A DNA stretch of 64,000 bases from Paulownia fortunei (lineage: Eukaryota > Streptophyta > Magnoliopsida > Lamiales > Paulowniaceae). The notes under the pieces were generated by a model that saw nothing but the letters and a program-made list of their open reading frames with translations, was not told where the DNA came from and did not search any database. The stretch lies in contig CM033106.1 of NCBI GenBank assembly GCA_019321725.1, positions 17,830,551 to 17,894,550 of the forward strand. The letters are read 5' to 3'. Position numbers and translations under genes: made by a program. This document shows, one piece after another, positions 31,995 through 44,295 of this stretch (positions are counted from its first letter, which is position 1; each line of letters starts with the position of its first letter).

Positions 31995-33985
31995 TGTTGG
32001 GTTCGCTATAATCGCAAGTGTATACGCAGTGAAAAATTAAAATTTTATCAAATATAAATTTAACCCCTTTGATTCGAAAGCCATTTTAACGATCGTGCTT
32101 CTTCAAGTGAATATATAAATAAATATTAAATTCGAATTATACCTTTCATGCACTTTGGTTGTTGTAGGGAATAAAGCAATCAATTGTTTATCCTCGACTA
32201 TCAGAACTCGTTGGGATCCAAGTGTTTCCCCTCTATCAGGTCCATAATACGGAAGAGCAACACCAATCAAAAGGATTCATCAGTATTCTTTTAATTGTTT
32301 ACAAATCTAGAATCGGAATAACTTTTTAAAAACAATAAAAATTGATTCTTTAAGTTTTTGAAACAATAATATGAAGAAAATAACAAAAAACTGATTTTCT
32401 TTTTCTTTCTTTTCTTTTCTTGGAGAGTAAAATAGAAGATTTAAAACAAAACAATTTTTTTACTCAAATTTTCTGAATTAATTATATAATTTTCATCACT
32501 CATATATATAGGGCTGAAAATTTTAATCTCTTTCCAACTCTTTGAAAAGTTCTTCAAAATCTTATCTTGGAAGGATTCATAATCTTCCAACAACTCTTCT
32601 ATTTCTCTCTCTTCTATGTATGTAGATTTATTTGAGAGTATATTAATCATCAAAATTGTCCACATACATTCTGGATATTAATTTGAACTCTTCAAATAAT
32701 GATATATATCAAATTTATATATACTAAAATTATATTTATATATAAATTAAATCTTAATAGCCAATTTTATCCCATAAAATTGGTCACTTTATTTATCTAT
32801 ATATAAATATGTTAATTAAATAAATTATATTTATTTAATTTATTCTCTTCATATTTTAGTGGGCTTCTTAAGTAACCCATATTAATTTTTGGGTTTGGAT
32901 TCAAAAATTCATAAATAAATCCAATAGATTTAATCTCAATTTAATCAATCCAATTGATTAATTAAATTTACTCCAATTGGGCTTTCTAATCAAATTAGGT
33001 CCAATTAAATAATCCAATTATTTAATTGAATAATTTAATTTAAGCATTAAATTAAATTGAACCCACAATTAATTAATTAATTAATATTAATTAATTAATT
33101 TCCAACCATTAGATAAATTTCAAAATTAGAAATGTTACTTTCCATAAAAATGTGTGACCCTCTTAGGTTTACTACTAAACTAGTAGTGGGCTTGCAACAT
33201 TTGCAACTTATGAATAATAATTATTCTAATTAATTAATTCACCTAGAATTAACTCCTTAATTTAAAGAACCTCACTATCTACGAAAACACCTAGTAAGTA
33301 ATCATGGCAAACCAGACTTAGGTGAAATAGCGAGCAAACCTATTTCAGTTGTGAGTACCATACACGTAGGGTCCTTTCGACAACTAATCTCCTGATTGAA
33401 TTTAGGGCATGGATTATAAGTCAAAATCCTAAATGATTCAATAACTATTATTTCATTTCAAGTTCCAATGGTTCCTGATGAATCAGGATTCATCCTACCT
33501 TGGCCAAGGTCTTTGAATCATAAACTATGAAAACACAGGAGATTCCCTTGCTTAAAAAGACAAGTGTTGAATTCTATGTTGGCCACTGACGAATCTCTAT
33601 GCACACCAGTGCAACACCCAATATACCCCATTTGTGATTGTCAAGCAATCAGAAGATATATCAAAGTGTTGCAGGATGCACACAAGGCTACTATCGTGCC
33701 TTAAGTCTGGGGACTAGTCATGTACTATCGCAACATAGAAATTCTTATTTCGACAGATAAAGCCTCTAACTAAGAATTTCTTGTAGGCCATGTTCAGTGT
33801 ACTTGTTCCCTAACAAGCACCCATATACATGCACTTGCGTCTCTATGCTAATGCCAATGGAATGTGACATCCTCGTCTCATGAGCATGCATCATATGTGT
33901 AAGTCTTACTGAGCTATTTGATGTCCCATCTCAAAAAGCTCTCGACTCAGAACTTATTTAAGACCAAAGGCATGTTCCTTTTCAC
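31995..33985 (-). repeat. Copia LTR, minus strand, truncated at its 5' end
   Basis: The minus strand ends ATAGCGAACCCAACA at 31995, like the LTR at 6487-11012, and follows that LTR backwards through the TATA region, the GCAAGCCCACTACTAG block and GTTAGGGAACAAGTACAC to about 33985. The first ~200 bases of the LTR are missing. No internal sequence remains. Confidence 0.85.
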
Positions 33986-34844
33986 TTACATTTGGTCATG
34001 AACTCAAATTTGTTTATGGATTTGTTAGACATAATTAGGAGCAAAGTTTTCTAATATAACTTAATTAAGATGATTTGAATTTCTCTTTCAATTTAATTGA
34101 ATATTTATTTTCCTTACTTGAGTTTTCTGCATGGGTTTTAATACTTCTAATTAATAGGCCACTAATTGGATGACTTGATAATTATATCGATCCTGGAGGT
34201 GATATATGTGCCTAGTTCTATGTGTAGAAAATCATAAATTGTATATAAGATAGGAATATAACCTGCATAGTTTGTGTAGTCTTAATTGAGATCCATAAAG
34301 TCTAATGATTTATTGATTGTCTAATTCATATAGGAATATAGTGGGTTAGCATTTAGTAAAATTTTCAATATATCTTGGGAGAACTTATTGAATAATTAAG
34401 GGATTCTCAACTATCAACTAGGAATTAAATTAAAAATTGATGTGATTAAGTGTTAAAATCGGACTAGTTTAGTTAAAATCATAACCCTAGGTCTTTAAAG
34501 TCATTGAAGTTCATCCTCATTTGATTTTGTGCATTAGTTTAGCATTAGTTTATGTCAATTTGCATTAATACACATTTTCTTTCATTAGTTCAAATAAAAT
34601 TAGAGTTAATATAATTTCAGTACTTTATAGCTCATCAGTCCTTATGGGAGCAATACTCAATTCACCACTTTATTAGTTATTAATGATAATTTTCACTTGC
34701 ATGCGTCAAATCCGCAAAATAATTTTAGCACTATTGCGTTCATAAAATCCATAGATATTTAATTTTCTAGTTATTAGACTCAAATTATTTTAGAGCCAAT
34801 CAAACAACTGACCACTTCCAGATAAGTTTCAAGTAAGGAAGGTT
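33986..34844 (+). repeat. LTR-like AT-rich region, unassigned
   Basis: No gene is seen. The stretch CCTTATGGGAGCAATACTC followed by a CACTTGCATGCG block near 34650-34710 resembles the 3' part of Athila/Tat-type LTRs. This is only a resemblance; ends were not found. Confidence 0.3.
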
Positions 34845-35300
34845 AGTTGATAGTAAATATTTTTGAATAGTTGGACTTAGCTAGTAATCGTATTCGGCCG
34901 ATGCGTTACCTCGGCCGAGAACTTAAGCTTGGTGAGGCATTTCCTAGCATAAGTGGAACTTGGCTAGGCTAGATGTTGCCTCGCCCTAGAGGAGCATGCC
35001 TGACAAGGGATTGGTTCGACCAAGAACTTAGGGCTAGGTGTTGCCTCACTTAGGACATGCTGACTAGGTTAAACGAAGCCCTGCCCAGGAGTACTAGCCA
35101 AGCGAGGCAGTGTCTTGCCCAGAGTTTAGGTTGGGAGACTACCTTGCATATAAAGTTTTTCCCAGTGAGGAGGTTCCTCGCCTATTAAGTTTGTTAGGGG
35201 GAAGCATTGTTTGGCCTGTGAAGCTTTTCCAGGCGAGGCATTGCTTTGCCCTTGAAGTTATGCTAGGTAAGGCAAGTCTCATCCGAAAGGGCTGGGATAA
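34845..35300. repeat. Degenerate GC-richer repeats with GAGGC/TGCCTCG core
   Basis: GAGGCATT, TTGCCTCGCCC, GTTGCCTCAC, GAGGCAGTGTCTTGCCC, GAGGTTCCTCGCC and GAGGCATTGCTTTGCCC recur every 30-60 bases with variable spacing. It looks like a decayed minisatellite. It lies downstream of a Tat-lineage integrase remnant. Confidence 0.55.
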
Positions 35301-35425
35301 GGAAACTTTGCTTCTATTTCTTTTGCTTGACCTCGTGCGTCCAAAAGTTTTGATTTTTTAACTTGCATCAACAAATTTGTAAGTCTCTCTTTTTTTTCCA
35401 AAAGAAATAGTAGATTATGCAAGAG

Positions 35426-35815
35426 GACTTTTATCGATAACCTAAGGGTAGAAGTTTGTGATTTCTTGGGCTAACTACAGCTTTCTTGGCCTCAATGGAG
35501 CCACTTTACTTCCGGGGGTTTGACTTTTGTCAATAACCTAAGGGAAGAAGTTTGTGATATCTTGGAACAACTACAGTCTTCTTGGCCATAACAGAGTTAC
35601 TTCATCTCTCGGGATTCGACTTTTGTCAATAATATAAAGGAAGAAGTTTGTGATCTCTAAGACTAACTACTTTCTTGCCCTCAGCAGAGTCACTTTACCA
35701 CCCAAGGTTCTATGTTTTTTTATTAGCTCAAGGCAGAAATTTGTGATCTTTAGGGCCAACTACAGCTTTCTTGGCCTCATAGGAGTTACTTCACCTTCCA
35801 GGATTATGCCACTTT
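35426..35815. repeat. Four tandem copies of a ~96-bp unit
   Basis: Units start at 35426, 35522, 35618 and 35711 (spacing 96, 96, 93). Each holds GAAGTTTGTGAT or a variant, AACTACAG with CTTTCTTGGCC, GAG(T/C)CACTT/GAGTTACTT and a CGGGG/GGATT-type end. Copies have diverged by many substitutions. They lie between the Tat integrase remnant and the left flank, that is, in the 3' untranslated position of the minus-strand element. Confidence 0.9.
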
Positions 35816-36059
35816 GTAAATTGATTGTTAAACCTCAACTAAAGTGTGCGGCTTTGGGGGGGCTCTTATTTTTTTTTTAAGAGATTTCCTAAGTTATTAT
35901 AATAAAGATTATTAGGATACATTAATTAGCGCTTTCTTAGTGTCATTTGTTACAAAAAAGATAAATATACTTTTCCTTCTATCATAGGGGAATTCATGGA
36001 GGGATAAAAATGAACTCCCGGTAGGTTATAAAAAGGTCATAAGCTCATGTTGGGTATTG

Positions 36060-36374
36060 GCATGCTCATTTCATGCTTGGCAATGTGGAGCTAGATCAAA
36101 GGTATCCTTGAACTCTATGTGCCAGGGATAACCTTACCTCAATGGCTTTCCTTCCAAGGCTCTCCCTCCGAGGTGTTGGCCATAAATTACTTCGTGTGTC
36201 TCTTTTAGTACACACTTCACCTCCTCCAGAAAGAAGTACTTGAGATAGGAGATGTATACATTCACTTATGGTTAGTTGCAAAGAGATTGTCAGCCAAGTC
36301 TTGGAGCCGCCAGAGGCTTCTAGGTATGGAGTCAACCGAGTTTGTTGGTTAAGGCATGAATTAGCAAAGGTCAA
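36060..36374 (-). pseudogene. Tat-lineage integrase zinc-binding region
   Basis: In one minus frame around 36230-36090 the sequence reads VLKETHEVIYGQHLGGRALE, close to the HE--CG-H-GGRAL block at the N-terminus of Tat-type integrases. The remainder has decayed. The catalytic core is not seen. Confidence 0.6.
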
Positions 36375-36991
36375 TGGTTGAGGTGAAGAGTCGGTTGGGG
36401 TCGTTGATTAAGGCATAGGGCTAGTCTAATCCCTTTTTCATTTCTTCTCTCTAAGTTGTGCCAATCGATGCTTGTCTTTACTCTTGTTATTATCTCCACT
36501 TTAGGTTACTCTCAAGGTTAGAAGCTCTGCATCATCGAAGAGTCGAGTAATCATATTTTCATGGAAGATCTGATAGGAGAAGCGTTACTTTTAACTTTCT
36601 CCTTCTCATTGGATCTCCTACTCGTGAGGTTTTCTTGTCTTGCTTGACTATTTTAAAATCCAATTCTTGAATTCATGGCGGTCAATACATTGTTTACCAC
36701 TTGCAAGATAATTGTTCTTGGGATGTGTTGACTTTTGCTCTATAGGGGTGTGCTCTAAAAAGAGGCTATTGTCACCATGTCGGGGTGCGTTTCCTAAGGA
36801 GGTGCTTGTCACCATAGTGGTGAGATATGCTTTAAGGGAAGATACTTTCTGCCGTGTAGGAGGATGGCGTCGTTGAGCCCTTATCATCATATTGGTAGGG
36901 GATGCTCTAGGTAATGCACTCTCTCACTAGAGGAACGCTTTGGTAGGTTCCTCTTTTATTTCCACCTTCAACTTTATCTAAGTCGGGGAAG
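36375..36991 (-). other. Decayed pol sequence between RNase H and integrase
   Basis: No motif can be named with confidence. By position it should hold the RNase H region of the Tat-like element. An 80-codon minus frame at 36890-36648 has no recognisable domain. Confidence 0.35.
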
Positions 36992-39990
36992 TGTAATAGC
37001 CAAGTCTCACACTACTCACTTGGTCAATATGATTCATGCATTACGTGCTAATTTTATATGCTACTTGCATTTCTATTGACATTGCATAATTTATTTCATT
37101 TTATACGACATTCTTGAATATTAAACTTAATTCTAAAGCTCTTGCACGGTATTAGTTATTGAATTTCCTAATCTAACTAGTTGATTTTATATTGAAATAA
37201 GAAGAAAATGAGGTTAATCAATATTGGATATAGATGGGATATATAGATTATAATTTTGGAAGTGTTAAAAGTGTTACTAGTAAGTTTATATGGTTTGATT
37301 CGATTTCATCGAGGTAATTCAAAAGTATATATGGGTAAATTACATATTTTGGACATTGGACATAAGATAATATGGTTGAAAGGTGATATTACAATATTCA
37401 TTTATGTATAAGATTATATAATTTTTAATATGGACAATTACTCAAGAATCGGGTGACAATCGGGTAAGAAATTAAATGAACGGCTAGGAAATTAGCTTAT
37501 TAATTATCTATGGGATCTTGTGGTAATTAAAATAGGTTGCAATAAAATTAATGTATAGTAAGATACATCTGATCTAGGCTTGAAAGATGGGTGAAAAGTC
37601 AGATTTATACCACAACTTGACATCTCATACTTGCTACCAAGCTTAAGCAAGCACCTCAAGTGCCACCTCAAGCTTTCCTTCACCCTTAAGCCATGAACAG
37701 ACCCTTATTTCAGCCATTTCATCTTCCAAACACAAACCTTAAGGTCTCTAAGTGCTCCAAATTGATTCCAAGTTGAAATAAAAGCAAGAAAAGCAAAGGA
37801 GAAGTGATTACCATCAAGTTTAACCAAAAAATCTGCATAGGTACCACTTACCTACAGCTTTGTCTTTGGTTTTTAGATTATTCTAAATGGTTTTATTGTG
37901 TATTAAGATTTCAATATCTCTTATAAAAGTGGTATAAAGTTTTTAGTCAGACTTTGGTTCACAAAGAAAGGGTTTTTGATGACAAACACTTAATAGGATA
38001 TACTTGTGGCAGAAAATGTCAGCTTGCTGTTTTCTTGTGTTTTAGACCTCAAAAGTGTATGTTATGTTGAATAAACACTATAGGTATCATCATATACATG
38101 TCCATATATGAGTTAAGAGTATTGGAATAAATTTTCATTGGTTAGAAATTGAAATAGGGCATGATATTGAAGAGATGCTCAAAACTGTCACCATCGAATT
38201 TCAGATTCTGTCCTATGTGAAGGGGACTGGTTTTGCATCAATAAATTCATTATTTTTGGCAAGAATATTACCTGGTTGTCTCTTTGTATATGTTATATAT
38301 GCGTGGTAAAAATTTGGAAGCGATTAAATAGACGTAAGGGTGTCAAAACCATTAATGTCATGAAGTGCGCAAAATTGTCACGGTAGGAAAAATCTGTTTC
38401 AGTATGCTGTGAAGGGAGCTGAACTTGGGAAGCTATATCCATGATTTTTAGCCATTCTATGACATGGTTACATTTTTTTTGATGTTATCTAACTGTGATT
38501 AAAATTGGTGAGTGAATGAATATGCCTATGGGTATCAAAATCATCATGCAAATTAATGTGACAGTAAAAAAATGTGAAATTGTGAATCTGTCCCATTTGG
38601 TTCATTAGCTTGTTCCAGCATAGATGTGGTGAAAATGATCCCTAACATTTAGGGGGATGTTATAAGAGTTATAATACATCAATTAAATTAGGTTAGTTTA
38701 CATTTAAGATGTGGAACAAAGGTACGTAAAATGTTGTATTCGGTTATAGTTTCTAAGTAGTAAGGTTGTTTGGTTATATTGAGATTCAAAATCTTTATAC
38801 TACATTAGGTATAACGAACTTGTTAATTGAGGATGGTGATTGATATCTTGTATTTTTACTGATTGCTTCACATCTAGGGTTGGGGAGTAATAATTAAGAA
38901 ACCTATAAATAACACACAACCGATCAAAGGTAAGTAAAGATTCATTTGCAACTACAATGCATAAACATAGTAAATGTGTGATTTATATGTAATACCATAG
39001 ATCATATGTGCATAGCAGAGGGCATGCATTACTGTTATTCATGTCCATTGAGCATACAAACATGCGCATTGGCATGTGCATGCATCATATGCGAGCAATG
39101 TGATAAATCTTGCATTGCACAGCATGATTCTGAGAAAGAAAAATATTTTGCTGACCACTACTAGTGCATCGAAGCATGCATGGATTTGCAGGTTTGCAGG
39201 TATGGATTTACATGCATATGAGTATGCATGGATTTTCATGTTTATATCATTATTGGCTATTAGATTATGGCGGTGTGCAGAGCTCTTTTCCGGTGCATGG
39301 GATAGTAGCATTGGTTAGGGGCCTAACAAAGAAATGATTTTGAGATAAATATTTTGATGCATGAAATTGCATTGTGGGCATAGCATTTTGAGATGCATGA
39401 CTTGATATTGTGGATTATTCTTTGACATGCATAATCTTTACTTGTTGAGTGTTAGCTCGTATAGTTTATACATTGTAGGTGAGTCTAGTGATACTTGATA
39501 CCATGGACTTACTAGCAAGTCGTTAGGGTTTCTATAGGTTTTGAGGATCAGTGTACATGGATGATGACCTATTGGGTTGTGTTGTGGGCATATTTTAATT
39601 TTTAAATTCATTATTATTATTATATAAATTGCTGACTATATATAAAGGGCTACAAGATGCAAAATGTCCTTACTTATTTCGAAAGTAAAAGCTATTATTT
39701 TTATTTTTGAGTCTATCTTGTTATAACTTTGGATATCGTGTCCTATATAATTCTTGAAATTTGATAGTAAATCAGTCTGAGAATAATGTGACTATGATAG
39801 GTGTTGTGTTTTTATATAAACGGTGATTTTTCTATATATATGGTTATATGTGAGAAAACACTTTACTGTTTCTCAAAGTGCTACATTTGACAAAAGTAAA
39901 TATATATATATACACACATGCACACACATGTGCTACCTTATCGTAATTATAGTTATACCAATATCTATATTTAGTGGTGGGGGTGTTATA
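36992..39990 (+). mobile_element. Ty3/gypsy solo LTR, 3.0 kb
   Basis: It starts TGTAATAGCC and ends GGGTGTTATA, flanked by a perfect 5-bp TSD, ggaag (36987-36991 and 39991-39995). It shares sequence with the minus-strand LTR at 60803-62546 and the fragment at 1090-2008. It contains an (AT)n-(AC)n tract near 39900-39928 but no gene; short frames inside have no recognisable motif. It interrupts the Tat RT-RNase H region. Confidence 0.9.
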
Positions 39991-39995
39991 GGAAG

Positions 39996-40620
39996 TGACC
40001 AAATACATCTTGAACTTTTCAAAGGCATGTTGACCTTCATTCACTTGAAGATCTTCCCATCTTAAAGTAACTTGATGAAGTGAAGACTTTTGTCCACCAA
40101 CCTCGAGATGAATCCATTCATGGATGCCAGTTATATCACTATTTTCTATGTATCTTTGATGGTTTAGGAAGGAGGCATACTTATGATTGAGTAAATATTC
40201 TCTAAGATAGCCCTTATGCCTCTCTAAAAAGTCATGTATCAGAGAAATATTCATTCCCACACAGTTAAAACGTCTTTGGCCAAATCGAATTACATGTTTT
40301 CTCGATTTCGACTGCAAGTATATAATTGACAAACCTCTAACAGACGGCTCTTATGCTATTCAATCTAAAGGGCATGATGTTGTAACAATAGATTCTTTGA
40401 TCAGTTGTAAGGTATGTTTTCTCCTGATCATATAGAGCTATCCGTTTTGGGTAATTTATCTAGTATGCATCCAAGCTCATCTTGTAAGGTCAAGTATGAT
40501 TGCAAGTCTATTTTTGGAAGTGGGGGAGGATACCTCGGGCAAGTCTTATCAAGTCTAAGAAGTCAATACATAGATGACACTTGCCTTCAGACTTTGAAAC
40601 TGGAGTAATGCTAGTTTGCC
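39996..40620 (-). pseudogene. Tat-lineage reverse transcriptase remnants
   Basis: Minus-strand blocks, with many stops: GKCHLCIDFLDLIRLARG near 40590, SLDAY near 40470, YMTF-stop-RGIRAILE near 40230, NGFISRLVDKSLHF near 40110 and EGQHAFEKFKMYL near 40030. These match the RT and its connection in plant Tat elements. The stretch that should carry the catalytic YVDD (between about 40330 and 40400) is missing. The 162-codon open frame at 40332-39844 is in frame with homology only at its end. Confidence 0.7.
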
Positions 40621-41020
40621 ACTTTGGGTATTGTATGGGTTGTATGTATTCGTCCTCTAACAATTGGCCCATCTCTTCTTTAGTGGCTCCAAAAAATGAG
40701 GTTCACTGCTCTTTAACTAATGGATCCAAGTCAGATTCAATCCTTGTTATCTTGTGCCTATCACCTAGGGCAAGTTCAATAAATTCAACTATTTGCTCCT
40801 CTACTGTTTCCATGCTCATTTCTTCTACTTTTCTCTTCCTACCTCCTGACACCTCTTCTGGGAGCATTTCTACTCCATAGGAGTTGGAGTAAAAGACCTT
40901 TGCTTTATCTTTACTCTGGCCTGACTTAATGCGGTTATTTGACACTTTCATTTCCTCAAACCTTCTCAAAGTGTTGGTATAGCATTCTAGTACCATCCTT
41001 CGATCGCCTAGGCTTCTCAT
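40621..41020 (-). pseudogene. Tat-lineage protease-RT linker
   Basis: The frame 41020-40703 is Lys/Glu-rich (GGRKRKVEEM) and ends ELALGDRHKITRIESDLDPL, which resembles the linker before RT in Tat polyproteins. Then, past a stop, EEMGQLLEDEYIQPIQYPKW leads to the RT start. Confidence 0.7.
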
Positions 41021-41179
41021 ATCCTTTTAGTAGTAGGAAACTTCAGTTTGTAGTAGTATGTAGAGGTTATTCTACGAAAATAATTAAGGTTCGGTCTCCT
41101 CAGTATCACATTATAGGCTGATGGAGCTTTCACTACTAATAACTTGACCATTCTACTTGACCTTTTAGGGAATCATCCT

Positions 41180-41400
41180 AAGGAGAAGGGAAGAGAGATC
41201 TCCCCAATTGCTTTGACTACTCCTGTACTAAAGCTAATGAGCAGGGTGTTTACCTTGTCGAGTTGAGCGTTGTTTATCCTTAACAAGGTGAATGTGTCAT
41301 AAAAGATAATATTAATTGAGCTTCTATTATCTACCAATACTTTCTTTATCCTAAAGTTTGATAGGGTAACTAAGATCAGTATTACATCATTATGTGAGTC
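41180..41400 (-). pseudogene. Tat-lineage aspartic protease
   Basis: The minus strand reads NFRIKKVLVDNRSSINIIF near 41340-41290, matching the VLVDxGSSxDI active-site block. Asn-Arg replaces the residues after the catalytic Asp, where Gly/Thr-Gly is usual. The region at 41400-41850 is degraded gag-protease spacer with no clear motif. Confidence 0.7.
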
Positions 41401-41849
41401 TCTCTACGAATCCAAGTCTTGATCACCAAAAGAAATCTCCTCCACTACTCGGAGGTGGAATATGTGCTCACTGGGGATTCTATTTTGTGAATATACTTCT
41501 TTCACTACTCGGAGTGGCAATTTTCTATAGTTAAATGAATCTCCTCTTGTTGGGCCTCTTGAAATAATGTTGGTCACTACTATTGTGGAGAGGTGGTTAT
41601 CATTGTTAGCTTAACTCCTCTGGATTCCAGTCAGCTGATCACATGGCCAACCTAATCTGTGAGGAGTCATGTTGATACCGGTCCATAGATTCTTTTAGGT
41701 AACCCCTTTCTGTTAACCTTTCTAATTCATTCTTAAAGTGGTGGCACTTTTTTATAGCGTGCCCTATCCCAGTGAAAGTAGTAGTATTTATCTGATTCAA
41801 ACCTCCCAGGATTATCTCTCATCTTTCTTACGGTTTATACTAACCCCTG

Positions 41850-42413
41850 TTATTTAGCCACCACCAAATTTTTTGCCTTTGATGCATTTAAAGGTGTATA
41901 TCTAGGGTATCTAGGGGGAGGCTTGTTGTGATGTTTCTCTCTATTCTTTCCCTTAACTCTCTCTTCTTCCTCACATTTCCACTTTCTGCCATTACCAGTA
42001 TTAGTTATTTTCTCCATGCAGATATATTTCTCCACTCGTGGAGTGTTCTTGGAGGTTTTGATAATGGACTCTTTAAACCTCCCATGTTGGAGGTTATGCT
42101 ATATAATGCCAGTTGGTAGCTCGTGATTAACATGGGACACTTCGTGCTCTGCCTCCATGAAGTGCTTGACATACTTGTTCAATAGCTCTCCTTCTCTTTG
42201 AGAGACTGTGAATAGGTAAGCAATAGTCTTTGGGTGCTTCTTGTCGATGAAGGATTGATGCAAGAAGTGTTGGGTCAACTGCTCCAAACTATTAATGTTA
42301 GAATAGTACCCAATGAGCCAATTGAATTGGTTGTCTTTATGCGTTTGTAGAAATGGCAATCTATATCTTAAATCACCATTATGAGAACTGGATGAAGTCC
42401 CTTGACCACACAT
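41850..42413 (-). pseudogene. Tat-lineage Gag fragment
   Basis: The frame 42413-42099 has QFNWLIGYYSNINSLEQLTQ, FLHQSFIDKKHPKTIAYLF and REGELLNKYVKHFMEAEHEV, the retrotransposon gag fold. The frame 42035-41850 (KPPPRYPRYTPLN) is the conserved end of Tat Gag. It is truncated at 42414, where a copia LTR begins. Confidence 0.78.
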
Positions 42414-43619
42414 AGATAACGAACATTATCGCGCATATGATGGCAAACATGGAATATGCTTGCTTTGGTCTTAAAAATGTTGCAAGTAGAGGTTCACTAA
42501 GAGGGGCATCATTGAGCCCATCAAAACTTGTGCAAATAATGTAGGCTCGAAAGAAGGGTACCTCGCTCTGTATGCATCAGTGTAGTGCCACCATTGCGTG
42601 CACGTAGGTTCTTGTTAGGGAACAAGTATACTAAAAACCCCATTAAGAAAATTTACAATTGGAAGATGTAATTATCGAATAGGAATTTTCCTGTTATGAT
42701 AGTGTAAGAATTAGTTCTCAGGACTTGAGGCACCATTGTAACATTATACACAACATGTTGTATTTTAATATATTTCTGATTGCATGACAATCACAAGGGA
42801 AACATGTTGAGCGTAATATCTTCATGTATGGAGGATAATGAGTGCCCAGTAGAGGATCCATTACCTATCCAGATGAATAGGTGAATCTCTTATATGTTCC
42901 ACTGGACTTGACTTTAAAATCATTGGCTAAAGTTAGATAGAAATTAGACCAAGGGTTTTCTAATTTCATCATGGAGTCAAGTATTAGTGTAGTGTCGGGC
43001 GTGCTGATTAATGGTCATTTCTACACTCTATCGAATAGACATTCTTATTAAAGTATATAAATAAATTGATAGTTTTTTATCTTTAGTTGCATTTAAGCAA
43101 CTTGATAAAGTCCCTAGACCATACATACCTATGGAGATAGTCGCGTATATGATATCAATCATAGTATATACCTCTAAGGCTTTCATATTAAATTAGTTTT
43201 GAGTCAAGGGTTCATTGATACAGGACATTGATAAACCCATTAGACTCACACATATTATGCATGCTCAAAATCAAGATGTCTCATTCCATAGGCATCGCCG
43301 TGGTGACTCTAATGCACGAGTACATAAAATAGACCCATGGAAAATTCTCAATTAAAAATGTGGTGTGTCCAAAGAAGGATAAATATTAGAAGAGGGTTTT
43401 CAATTGATTCATCATGAGTCACTATGACTAGAAATGGAACCATAGTCATTAAGTCAAGTAGGATTTTAACTAATAATCCATGTCCTAAACTAAATCAAGA
43501 GATTAGTTGATGGAAGGGCCAGACTTGTATGGTGCTCGTAATTGAAATATGTTCGCTTGCTAAATTCACCTAAGACTAAGTAGCTATGATGCACTGCTAG
43601 GTGCTCCCTTGACTTATGA

Positions 43620-44295
43620 TGTAATGCCCAATTATCTTCTACATAGCCAATAATAAGCATCTTACATGAATATGCATCTAATCAATATACATTATTGGAT
43701 TATGGAATACAAATAGCATGATTGTACGAATATGAATAATTATTACTATTTGCACCAGTTATGCTTTAACATGAATTAGTACATGAAATATGAGATCAAA
43801 TTTTTATTTTTTGATTAACATATTCCTTAAGTGACTTTTTGCAGTGAAAAGCTCAGTATCTCGATTAAGGAAGATTGATGTGTTGAATGGCCATGAAATG
43901 AATTATTTTTATTGCTCCATACTTGTTACATTCAAAAGTTATTATTTGCCTAAATATTTGCTTGAAATATATTACATTTGGCTAAGAACTAAAAGTATGC
44001 AAATTGGTGCAATTTGATTGGTAGGTTGACTAGGTTGCATGAAATCATTCTAAACTATATTGCACTTGATTATAACACCAAAGCATCAATTTTTGTCATC
44101 TCCCTATCCCATGAACATGGTTTTTGGCATGAGAAGACACCAAGCATTAGTCACTCAATCATAGCCCTCCACTTACCTCTCTTTAAAATATCAAAGAAAT
44201 TATTTTCATCCATATTTTCTTGTGGAAGCTCCTCAAAGTTTATCCTAAATTTCTACACTCTATTACTCATAAAAACTAAATTCAATCTATAGATC
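43620..44295 (+). repeat. Gypsy LTR fragment (family of 8359-10656)
   Basis: It starts TGTAATGCCCAATTAT and follows the first ~700 bases of the 2.3-kb gypsy LTR, including TTTTTGTCATCTCC and CACCAAGCAT, then stops at 44295. The rest was lost in the deletion that joined it to copia RNase H. The copy is clearly older than the LTRs at 12904-22178. Confidence 0.85.

Larger units (their letters stand above)
35816..42413 (-). mobile_element. Tat/Retand-lineage Ty3/gypsy element, decayed, minus strand
   Basis: Domains in order on the minus strand: gag (42413-41850), protease (about 41400-41180), a charged linker (41020-40703), RT (about 40620-40035) and integrase zinc region (36374-36060), with a solo LTR inserted at 36992-39990. 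Lineage is inferred from the VLVDNRSSINIIF protease block, CIDF-DL RT block and GGRAL integrase block. The tandem repeats at 34845-35815 may be its 3' untranslated region. No LTR of its own was identified. Confidence 0.75.

Noticed and set aside
39076..39318. Open frames on both strands near 39039-39318
   Set aside because: They lie inside a solo LTR, overlap each other antisense, and the related LTR at 60803-62546 does not preserve the frame.
39844..40332. A 162-codon minus frame as a new gene
   Set aside because: Tat RT homology runs through it in another frame and joins it only at the end (EGQHAFEKFKMYL). The left end runs into the solo LTR.
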